A stretch of DNA of 5,898 bases from Bathyarchaeum sp965602795. GTDB taxonomy: Archaea > Thermoproteota > Bathyarchaeia > Bathyarchaeales > Bathyarchaeaceae. Within the stretch, counting starts at the first letter, position 1; every line of letters starts with the position of its first letter. Under the pieces are notes generated by a model. The model made no database searches, was not told the DNA's origin, and saw only the letters and a program-made list of their open reading frames with translations. Below are positions 1 through 4,788 of this stretch, in pieces. The position numbers were made by a program, and so were the translations under genes. The DNA lies in NCBI GenBank assembly GCA_965602795.1, contig CBFCZR010000098.1:1-5898 (forward strand). Reading direction: 5' to 3'.

Positions 1-2
1 CG

Positions 3-68
3 GTTGGTGTGGCGCTTATGCTGGCAACTAAATTGGAGGGAAAAACTGTAAGATGGAAGCAGTCTTGA
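3..68 (+). CDS. C-terminal end of an upstream gene, possibly MfnF-like (hydantoinase/ASKHA family)
   Basis: The third reading frame is open from the window edge to a TGA at 66-68 and ends GVALMLATKLEGKTVRWKQS. Its last 16 bases overlap the start of mfnE in another frame, and the mfnE ribosome binding site (GGAGGG, 35-40) lies inside it. That arrangement is typical of translationally coupled neighbours in one operon. The GVALMLA stretch resembles the alanine-rich helix near the C-terminus of ASKHA-fold hydantoinase/oxoprolinase proteins. The methanofuran enzyme MfnF belongs to that group, and it uses the product of the next gene. Only about 21 residues are visible, so this identity is an inference from neighbourhood and a weak sequence impression. 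The other two frames close earlier (stops at 29-31 and 49-51) and could also be the true ending. Confidence 0.45.
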   Translation, partial: VGVALMLATKLEGKTVRWKQS

Positions 69-718
69 AGGTGGGCGGAAGCCTAGCCAACAACTCCACA
101 GGCCTAACAAGATTGTGCCAAGAGTTGAGTACTCTAGCTAAAGCTCACAGAATAGCTATTGTGCCTGGAGGAGGAGAATGCGCAGACACTGTAAGAAGGC
201 TTGACAAGACACATAGGCTCTCAGATGTGGTTGCTCATAGAATGGCTATATTAGCTATTGACCAATACGGGTTTTTATTGTCGGATATCGCTCCAAAAGC
301 CTATCTTTTTCGCTCTCTAGAGGAAATTAGCAAATCTGCGAAGGGGACGCTTCCGATTATTTTGCCGTCAAAAATTATGTTCCGTAAAGACCCTCTGGAG
401 CATTCGTGGGATGTAACGTCTGACACTATAGCCGCCTACATTGCCCAATTATTACATGCAGAGAAACTGATTCTAGTCACTGACGTGGATGGAATTTTCT
501 CTGAAGACCCTAAGAAAACTTTGGACGCCAAATTGGTTGAAGAGTTGTCTGCCGAAGAGCTGCTCGGTTGGGGCAGGAGAACAAGCGTTGACAAGACATT
601 ACCCAAAATTCTTCTACAGGCAAACTTGGATTGCTACATTGTTAATGGCGGATACCCTGATAGAATCAAGCTGATTCTGGAAAACAAGAAAACAGTCTGC
701 ACAAAGGTTACGGTTTAG
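53..718 (+). CDS. mfnE: MfnE-type amino acid kinase family protein, [5-(aminomethyl)furan-3-yl]methyl phosphate kinase
   Basis: This is a 221-residue cytoplasmic kinase of the amino acid kinase fold. In methanofuran biosynthesis MfnE uses ATP to phosphorylate aminomethylfuran-methyl phosphate to the diphosphate, the activated substrate for coupling to tyramine-glutamate. The sequence shows the N-terminal nucleotide-binding loop LKVGGS (residues 5-10, Lys6), the second glycine loop VPGGGE (37-42), the substrate-side WDVTSDTIAAYIA (119-131), and the ATP-binding LVTDVDGIF (141-149), followed by a basic VDKTLPK segment (179-185) and a terminal IVNGG turn (196-200). It is short because it lacks a regulatory ACT domain, as expected for this subfamily. 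The ATG start is supported by GGAGGG at 35-40, 12 bases upstream, and by the LKVGGS loop at the very N-terminus. It overlaps the preceding gene by 16 bases. Other small archaeal kinases of this fold (isopentenyl phosphate kinase, UMP kinase) are alternatives; mfnB next door favours MfnE. Confidence 0.85.
   Translation: MEAVLKVGGSLANNSTGLTRLCQELSTLAKAHRIAIVPGGGECADTVRRLDKTHRLSDVVAHRMAILAIDQYGFLLSDIAPKAYLFRSLEEISKSAKGTLPIILPSKIMFRKDPLEHSWDVTSDTIAAYIAQLLHAEKLILVTDVDGIFSEDPKKTLDAKLVEELSAEELLGWGRRTSVDKTLPKILLQANLDCYIVNGGYPDRIKLILENKKTVCTKVTV
679..694 (-). terminator. Probable oligo-T termination tract for mfnB
   Basis: Read on the minus strand this is TGTTTTCTTGTTTTCC, two T4 runs starting about 30 bases beyond the mfnB stop. 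It lies inside the 3' end of mfnE. Archaeal RNA polymerase terminates at such U-rich tracts without a hairpin. The call rests on position and composition only. Confidence 0.35.
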
Positions 719-726
719 CGGCGCTT

Positions 727-1443
727 TCACAATTTGCTTATTTCTTCAGCAAAAGCGGTTACTTTTTCTCTTTCAAGCTTACCTGTTACTCGGTCTTTTT
801 TGGTGCAAACGGCTCCTCTAACTCCAATGATGTCTGCGCCTAGATTGTATATTCTTTGAATGTCTTGCGTATCTAGGGAGCCGGCAAGGGCGGCCAACAA
901 ATTATAGTTGTGAGCAGTGTTAACAAGTTCTTTCAAGTTTTCGTCAGATAGAAAGCTGAACAAATTAGTTTTTCCATCCTTTATTTTTACATCCACCAGC
1001 ACGCCATCAGCTCCCGCCTTATGGGCGACCATGGGAAGGTCCAGAGGATTCACACAGCCAACGAGGCTAAAGTCAGCGTAGCCACAAGCAATTGTCTTCA
1101 AGCCACTGTCATACTCTTTCACAGCTTTAACTACTTCAGTCATCATCGACGTTGCTTCTTCAGGGGTTTTCACGCCGAAAAGCCCAGCTTTAACATAGTC
1201 CACTCCGGAAACGGCGGCACCCAAGGCGGCAAGAGAGGCGGTTCCAGGCAGATTGGGCAAATCACCGATTGTTGCGCTTAATTCGAGATTTTCTGGCGTA
1301 ACCTCTTTAACCTGCCTGATTACTCTGGGAAAGTTGGCACCCAAGGAACCTTCCTTCGGGTTTTTAACGTCAAGTATGTCTGCTCCTCCGTTGATGCTGT
1401 CTAAAGCCTCTGTTTGGTCTACAACGCTAACCAAAAGCTTCAA
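727..1443 (-). CDS. mfnB: (5-formylfuran-3-yl)methyl phosphate synthase (4-HFC-P synthase)
   Basis: MfnB condenses two molecules of glyceraldehyde-3-phosphate into 4-(hydroxymethyl)-2-furancarboxaldehyde phosphate, the first furan intermediate of methanofuran. It is a 238-residue TIM-barrel protein of the former DUF556 family, a normal length. The N-terminal MKLLVSVVD strand is followed by DILDVKNPKEGSLGA (22-36) with Asp25 and Lys27, the family's Schiff-base lysine. Lys85 lies in DYVKAGL (82-88), and Asp151 and Lys155 in LVDVKIKDGKT (149-159). All sit at the positions known from the Methanocaldococcus enzyme, so the active site looks intact. The start is TTG at 1443; no ATG or GTG occurs in frame after the upstream stop, and GGTGG lies 6 bases before it. 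The stop is 8 bases from the mfnE stop, so the genes converge. As a lone minus-strand gene it probably has its own promoter near 1483-1490. Confidence 0.93.
   Translation of the reverse strand: MKLLVSVVDQTEALDSINGGADILDVKNPKEGSLGANFPRVIRQVKEVTPENLELSATIGDLPNLPGTASLAALGAAVSGVDYVKAGLFGVKTPEEATSMMTEVVKAVKEYDSGLKTIACGYADFSLVGCVNPLDLPMVAHKAGADGVLVDVKIKDGKTNLFSFLSDENLKELVNTAHNYNLLAALAGSLDTQDIQRIYNLGADIIGVRGAVCTKKDRVTGKLEREKVTAFAEEISKL
758..774 (+). terminator. Probable oligo-T termination tract for mfnE
   Basis: The plus strand reads GTTACTTTTTCTCTTTC about 40 bases after the mfnE stop, inside the 3' end of the convergent mfnB. A smaller T-rich run (CTTATTTCTTC, 737-747) precedes it. There is no hairpin, which fits archaeal intrinsic termination. 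The evidence is position and composition only. Confidence 0.35.
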
Positions 1444-1449
1444 TTGAGT

Positions 1450-1454
1450 CCACC
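1450..1454 (-). promoter_or_regulatory. Ribosome binding site of mfnB (decides a TTG start)
   Basis: The minus strand reads GGTGG here, matching the GGTG core of the archaeal anti-Shine-Dalgarno complement, with 6 bases before the TTG. Together with the conserved MKLLVS N-terminus this fixes the TTG as the start. Confidence 0.6.
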
Positions 1455-1482
1455 ATTCGAGTTTCTTCTCATAGCATTAACT

Positions 1483-1490
1483 CTTATATG
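1483..1490. promoter_or_regulatory. TATA-box-like element between mfnB and msrA, readable in both directions
   Basis: The plus strand reads CTTATATG and the minus strand CATATAAG. On the minus strand it is preceded by AAAG, which could serve as a BRE, and a start site about 25 bases on (near 1461) would give mfnB a leader of roughly 18 nt containing its GGTGG. On the plus strand CTTATATG is an even better match to the archaeal TATA consensus, with TTAACT upstream, and would start transcription near 1513, ahead of msrA. Direction and use are inferred. Confidence 0.45.
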
Positions 1491-1576
1491 CTTTGAGCTT
1501 TTAACGAACATCAGATAACTGTTTGAAGATTAAGAGAAAACTTAATCGCCTACAAAACAATATAGAAAACACAATT

Positions 1577-2134
1577 ATGAAAAAAGATTATCACGACAAG
1601 ATGGAAGTAGCCACTCTTGGAGGCGGATGCTTCTGGTGCATAGAAGCAGCCTTCAACGAAATAAGAGGGGTAGTAAACGTTGAATCAGGTTACGCTGGCG
1701 GAGAATTAGCTTCGCCAACCTATGAGCAGGTTTGCACAGGAACCACAGGACACGCAGAAGTTGTTCAAGTCACATTTGACCCAGACATCATATCTTTTAA
1801 AGAGATTCTGGAGATTTTTTTCACTGCCCATGACCCCACAACACCGAACAGGCAAGGAGCCGATGTTGGTACCCAGTATCGATCAGTCATCTTCTATCAT
1901 AATGATAAGCAGAAAGAAGTCGCTGAGCAGATTATTGCTGAACTTAACGCTGCAAAAGTCTGGGATGACCCCATAGTAACACAAGTCGAACCGCTCAAAA
2001 ACTTCTACAAAGCAGAAGAGTATCACAGAAAATACTTCAATCGTCATCCCGAATCGGGATACTGCAAGATATTTATTGCTCCAAAAATCGTTAAGCTACG
2101 AAAAAAGTATCGTGAAAAACTGAAGAAACCTTAG
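1577..2134 (+). CDS. msrA: Peptide-methionine (S)-S-oxide reductase MsrA
   Basis: MsrA reduces methionine S-sulfoxide, free or in proteins, back to methionine and is recycled by a thioredoxin-type reductant in the cytoplasm. Numbering from the ATG at 1577, the protein has 185 residues. The catalytic motif GGGCFWCIEA spans 15-24 with catalytic Cys18. SGYAGG, the TGTTGHAE segment, and the HDPTTPNRQGADVGTQYRS region follow in the family order. GYCKIFIAPK near the C-terminus carries Cys163, the probable resolving cysteine. The start is uncertain: an in-frame TTG at 1523 would add 18 basic residues, and an ATG at 1601 gives MEVATLGGG, closest to the usual family start. None has a Shine-Dalgarno sequence, so a leaderless or short-leader transcript is likely; GAGAAAA-CTTAATC at 1534-1547 could promote one. 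No msrB is visible nearby. The gene converges with the flippase. Confidence 0.95.
   Translation: MKKDYHDKMEVATLGGGCFWCIEAAFNEIRGVVNVESGYAGGELASPTYEQVCTGTTGHAEVVQVTFDPDIISFKEILEIFFTAHDPTTPNRQGADVGTQYRSVIFYHNDKQKEVAEQIIAELNAAKVWDDPIVTQVEPLKNFYKAEEYHRKYFNRHPESGYCKIFIAPKIVKLRKKYREKLKKP
2101..2119 (-). terminator. Probable oligo-T termination tract for the flippase gene
   Basis: On the minus strand a T5 and then a T6 run occur about 60-75 bases after the flippase stop, inside the 3' end of msrA. The intergenic gap itself is A-rich on this strand and offers no terminator. The call rests on position and composition only. Confidence 0.3.
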
Positions 2135-2144
2135 CCTTTGCACC

Positions 2145-2172
2145 TTTTTGGCTGCTCCATTTTCATTTTATT
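2145..2172 (+). terminator. Oligo-T termination region after msrA
   Basis: The plus strand has T5 at 2145-2149 and ATTTTCATTTTATT at 2159-2172, starting 11 bases after the msrA stop and filling the gap to the convergent flippase gene. A 4-bp AGCC/GGCT pair (2133-2136 with 2150-2153) is too weak to matter. It fits a U-tract archaeal terminator. Confidence 0.5.
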
Positions 2173-2176
2173 AGGT

Positions 2177-3757
2177 TTAGTTTCTTTGAAAGGCTTTAAT
2201 CAGCCGTTCTATGAGAGATAGCGGTAAGAGGAGGATTGGAGCAAGCGGTCCGAGGCCCATCGCCATATGTTTAAAGGTTTGTACATCTGCTTGGGTTATG
2301 GCACCCACCAGCGGAGTTGTAACCAAATATATCGTCACAAATATTGCTACTCCGATGATTAGAGTTACCAAACTATGTAAGTTTAGCTGAAATGTTGCCA
2401 AGTAAGTGACGGCTGCTGTGAGTGTGGATGCTAAGAGAATCTTGGCTGACGAGATCCAATTGATTGTTGCAGAATAGTTTTTCTTTATCCACCAAAGCGC
2501 TATGATCAAACTGGGGATTCCCGACACGATATTTGCAGCAAGCAAACCAAGTACTCCAAATTTCGGGATTAACACCAAGTTCAGACCAAGTGCAATAACA
2601 GACGTGATCAAAGTTAGTTTCATGTTTACATCCGTTTTTCCCTGGCTCTTTATGATGTTGTCAACACTCAGATACCCAAAAGCAGTGTAAATAAAGGTGA
2701 CAACGTAAAGGGTCAGATAGAGCGGCGTATACGAGTATTTATCGCCGAAAATTGTGGATACAGCCGGTTGAGACAACACCATAACCATTAAGGCTAGGGG
2801 CACAATGATTAGGGCAGCATACTTCACTGAAAACTGAAACACACTACCCAGTGTTTCCCGTTCTTTTTGAGAGTCGAGTTTGGAGAAGGCTGGCAAAAGC
2901 ACAGTAAGTATGGGCATAACAAAAAAGGTGACTAAAGACGCAAAATTTAATGCAACTTGATAGTTGCCTATGGGCACGTCTGTACAGTAGTTAGCCAGCA
3001 GAACGTTGTAGATTTGTGTCAGAAAACCAGTAACGATAGCTGAAATCGATAACGGCAACCCGTATCTGAACAAGGTTTTGATGGTTGAAAATATTTCCAG
3101 CTTATCAATTTCTTTCCGCCGTAGAGGCTTGTAGAGGATCACATACATGAGAAATACACTGAATACTCCAGCGATCAGATAGCCTACTGTTGTTCCGACA
3201 ATCGCTCCATAGGTTCCGAACCCTAGGATTGCGAGGGAAATCATGAGTACTGCCTTGACAGTGGACAAAACGATTGAAGTTACACTGTGGTATTCCATTT
3301 TTTCATAACCAGTGAAACAAGCTTGAGTGGCTTTCATAAGAGCCTCCGCAAAAATGGTGAAAGAAGCTATCTGGATTAGAGGCACAATGTTGGGTCGATT
3401 TAGTGCATTTGCCATGAAACCTGAAACGAAAAAGGAGAAGATGGACAAGGAAAAGCCCAGCAGAATCTCGAAAATCACTACGGAAGCTAAAATATTTTTC
3501 ACGTTTGCTTCTTTGTTTTCTGACCTGTATTGTGCTGTGTACTTTATTGTTGCCCAGTCTACACCCCAGTCTCTGAATATTCCGATAAGATTGGGACCAG
3601 TCAAAGCGATTGCAACTAGACCGTAGTCGCCTTCGGAAAGAATTCCTGCAACGACCATTACGCTTATGGCAGATATGATTGAGGAGACTATCAGACCCCA
3701 GAAAATGTTGAATACACCCTTAGCTGAAACCTGAGCCATACTCCTTGCTTTACTCAC
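2177..3757 (-). CDS. Polysaccharide/oligosaccharide flippase (Wzx/RfbX-like, MOP superfamily)
   Basis: This is a membrane protein of the polysaccharide biosynthesis family, expected to flip lipid-linked oligosaccharides across the cytoplasmic membrane for surface glycans or S-layer glycosylation. The hydrophobicity pattern shows about 14 transmembrane segments, the usual MOP count. The first begins at FNIFWGLIVSSII, and the last pair comes just before the amphipathic C-terminal segment. Typical features are the N-terminal MAQVSAKG helix leading into TM1, GDYGLVAIALT after TM1, FRDWGVDWATIKY in the first cytoplasmic loop and the FGVLGLLAANIVSG helix late in the protein. The GTG at 3757 (526 residues) is preferred because AGGAGA lies 10 bases upstream and the product begins MSKARSMAQ. 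An earlier in-frame GTG at 3805 would add 16 residues, but it abuts a likely TATA box. Substrate unknown. The glycosyltransferase at 4789-5736 may act in the same route. Confidence 0.9.
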   Translation of the reverse strand: MSKARSMAQVSAKGVFNIFWGLIVSSIISAISVMVVAGILSEGDYGLVAIALTGPNLIGIFRDWGVDWATIKYTAQYRSENKEANVKNILASVVIFEILLGFSLSIFSFFVSGFMANALNRPNIVPLIQIASFTIFAEALMKATQACFTGYEKMEYHSVTSIVLSTVKAVLMISLAILGFGTYGAIVGTTVGYLIAGVFSVFLMYVILYKPLRRKEIDKLEIFSTIKTLFRYGLPLSISAIVTGFLTQIYNVLLANYCTDVPIGNYQVALNFASLVTFFVMPILTVLLPAFSKLDSQKERETLGSVFQFSVKYAALIIVPLALMVMVLSQPAVSTIFGDKYSYTPLYLTLYVVTFIYTAFGYLSVDNIIKSQGKTDVNMKLTLITSVIALGLNLVLIPKFGVLGLLAANIVSGIPSLIIALWWIKKNYSATINWISSAKILLASTLTAAVTYLATFQLNLHSLVTLIIGVAIFVTIYLVTTPLVGAITQADVQTFKHMAMGLGPLAPILLLPLSLIERLIKAFQRN

Positions 3758-3767
3758 GGAAACACGT

Positions 3768-3772
3768 TCTCC
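3768..3772 (-). promoter_or_regulatory. Ribosome binding site of the flippase gene
   Basis: The minus strand reads GGAGA (within AGGAGAACG), 10 bases before the GTG at 3757. The alternative GTG at 3805 has no comparable site, so this favours the shorter product. Confidence 0.5.
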
Positions 3773-3805
3773 TAAACCAGAGCTTTTTACAAAATATGTA
3801 AACAC

Positions 3806-3816
3806 ATTAATAAATC
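3806..3816. promoter_or_regulatory. Divergent promoter region between the flippase and the MTH1187-family gene
   Basis: The plus strand reads ATTAATAAATC and the minus strand GATTTATTAAT, so a TATA-like element can be read either way. On the minus strand, TTTATTAA would start transcription near 3786, just ahead of the GGAGA and GTG at 3757. On the plus strand, ATTAATAAA would start near 3836, about 34 nt before the ATG at 3870. A second candidate on the minus strand is TTTATC near 3833-3838. Nothing marks an operator. Confidence 0.4.
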
Positions 3817-3869
3817 AGCTATCTAAAACAGGATAAACTGAGCAAACGTTTAGTGGAGATGAAGACAAC

Positions 3870-4202
3870 ATGAGTTCAGTAAAATCCTGCAAAGTAATTG
3901 CCTATTTTATCATAGCCCCTGCGGGAATCAAGTCAACAAGCATGGGAACTTATGTGGCTGCTGCGGTAGCGGCAATAAATGGAGTCAAAGGTTTGAAGTG
4001 CGAGATTACTCCCATGGGAACAGTTCTGGAGGCAGACAGCCTCGGAACTATCTTTGAGGCAGTGAAGGCTGCCCACGAAACCCTCATTGATAAGGGCATA
4101 CTCCGTGTTGAGTCAACTTTGATAATAGACGACAGAAGGGACAAGCCGCGAACAATGAAAGACAAAGTTAACTCGGTAAAAAATCACATGAAACAACTTT
4201 GA
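3870..4202 (+). CDS. MTH1187/YkoF-like family thiamine-binding protein
   Basis: This is a 110-residue cytoplasmic protein of the MTH1187 (DUF77/YqgV) family, a ferredoxin-like fold that assembles into oligomers. Relatives bind thiamine or hydroxymethylpyrimidine-like ligands; the cellular role in archaea is not settled. The sequence shows the first strand CKVIAYFIIAPAG (7-19), the SMGTYVAAAVAAI helix (24-36), and the family-typical ITPMGTVLEAD (46-56), where the ligand pocket lies. These are followed by an EAVKAAHETLIDKG helix (63-76), the last strand ESTLIIDDRRDK (81-92), and a basic tail with KDKVNSVK (97-104). The length is close to the family's norm. The ATG start is supported by GGAGAT at 3855-3860. 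No thiamine biosynthesis, transport gene or TPP riboswitch is visible beside it, so context does not refine its role. A T5 run at 4308-4312, inside the convergent zinc-ribbon gene, may end its transcript. Confidence 0.88.
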   Translation: MSSVKSCKVIAYFIIAPAGIKSTSMGTYVAAAVAAINGVKGLKCEITPMGTVLEADSLGTIFEAVKAAHETLIDKGILRVESTLIIDDRRDKPRTMKDKVNSVKNHMKQL

Positions 4203-4212
4203 AGCAGGACAC

Positions 4213-4225
4213 AAGAATAAAAACA
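4213..4225 (-). terminator. Probable oligo-T termination tract for the zinc-ribbon gene
   Basis: On the minus strand the sequence is ATGTTTTTATTCT, beginning about 15 bases beyond the stop of the zinc-ribbon gene and lying in the 38-base gap to the convergent neighbour. It contains a T5 run and no hairpin. Confidence 0.45.
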
Positions 4226-4240
4226 TGCAGTTGTTAGTAG

Positions 4241-4588
4241 CTACTCTGGGTTAGAACAATCCATTTCAAGGACAGAAAAACCGGTTAGACGTATTCGGCT
4301 TCCACACTTTTTGCATTGAATCAACATCTCTTCCAAAACATCATCCTTAACCTTCTCCTCTAGTATAATGTAAACATTCTCTGACTCATCCTCAGGAGAA
4401 ATGGTAACCCCACAATTTGGGCAAGGAAAATCGCCGTTCCCATCAATCTTGGTCAAATCCAGTTCAGTTACCAGCGTTTGCTTCGTCTTTTTCCCTTTTT
4501 GAGCAGCCGCTTCAGCCAATTCTGATGCCTCATAGACTAGAGGGAAAGGAAGAGGTATTACTACCTTATTAACATGCAGGAAATACAC
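4241..4588 (-). CDS. Small zinc-ribbon protein of unknown function
   Basis: I do not recognise a characterised family. The 115-residue product has one treble-clef or zinc-ribbon pair: CPNCG at 56-60 and CKKCG at 92-96, separated by a 32-residue insert rich in acidic residues (SPEDESENVYIILEEK). A lone Cys111 sits near the C-terminus. A conserved-looking linker TELDLTKIDGNGDF (41-54) leads into the first knuckle, and IRLTGFSVLE (99-108) follows the second. The first 23 residues are hydrophobic and proline-containing and may not be translated. The GTG at 4588 has AGGGAT 6 bases upstream and a TATA box at a fitting distance. An internal TTG (residue 24) has GAGG 8 bases upstream and would give a 92-residue protein beginning MAEAAAQKGKK. 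A cytoplasmic nucleic-acid or protein-binding role is plausible from the fold, but nothing in the neighbourhood supports a specific job. Confidence 0.75.
   Translation of the reverse strand: MYFLHVNKVVIPLPFPLVYEASELAEAAAQKGKKTKQTLVTELDLTKIDGNGDFPCPNCGVTISPEDESENVYIILEEKVKDDVLEEMLIQCKKCGSRIRLTGFSVLEMDCSNPE
4528..4531 (-). promoter_or_regulatory. Candidate internal ribosome binding site for a shorter zinc-ribbon protein
   Basis: GAGG on the minus strand lies 8 bases before the in-frame TTG at 4519-4517. It competes with AGGGAT at 4600-4595, which serves the GTG at 4588. Which of the two is used decides between 92 and 115 residues. Confidence 0.3.
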
Positions 4589-4633
4589 ATGTATATCCCT
4601 AACAACACATCCCTTTTCAAGGACAACTCAAAA

Positions 4634-4641
4634 TTTTTAAA
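4634..4641 (-). promoter_or_regulatory. TATA-box-like element upstream of the zinc-ribbon gene
   Basis: The minus strand reads TTTAAAAA inside GATTTAAAAATTT. Transcription about 25 bases on, near 4612, would give a leader of about 24 nt carrying AGGGAT before the GTG at 4588. The surrounding 200-base gap (4589-4788) holds no other gene on either strand that I can support. Confidence 0.4.
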
Positions 4642-4697
4642 TCACAGATAGAGAAAGAAATTAATACAGTTTCCCCAGTAAACAATTTCTTGTCAGT

Positions 4698-4712
4698 CAA
4701 AAACAACAAAAT
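4698..4712 (-). terminator. Probable oligo-T termination tract for the glycosyltransferase gene
   Basis: On the minus strand this reads ATTTTGTTGTTTTTG, about 80 bases beyond the glycosyltransferase stop. It is the strongest T-rich run in the gap and precedes the TATA element of the next minus-strand gene, so the two genes are probably separate transcripts. Confidence 0.4.
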
Positions 4713-4788
4713 CTTCATCAGATTACAACTGACGGAAAGTTACAGAAGAACAAAATCATCTTGCGATACAGACCTCTACAAAGCACCC

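Noticed and set aside
717..725. Palindrome AGCG-G-CGCT between the mfnE and mfnB stops
   Set aside because: A one-base centre cannot form a hairpin loop, and the element is too short to call an operator or terminator.
3327..3626. Plus-strand open frame of 99 codons
   Set aside because: It is antisense to the flippase membrane segments, and the real frame is clear on the minus strand.
4203..4240. Possible small gene or RNA in the gap between the MTH1187-family and zinc-ribbon genes
   Set aside because: The 38 bases contain only a T-tract on the minus strand; no frame or foldable structure is present.
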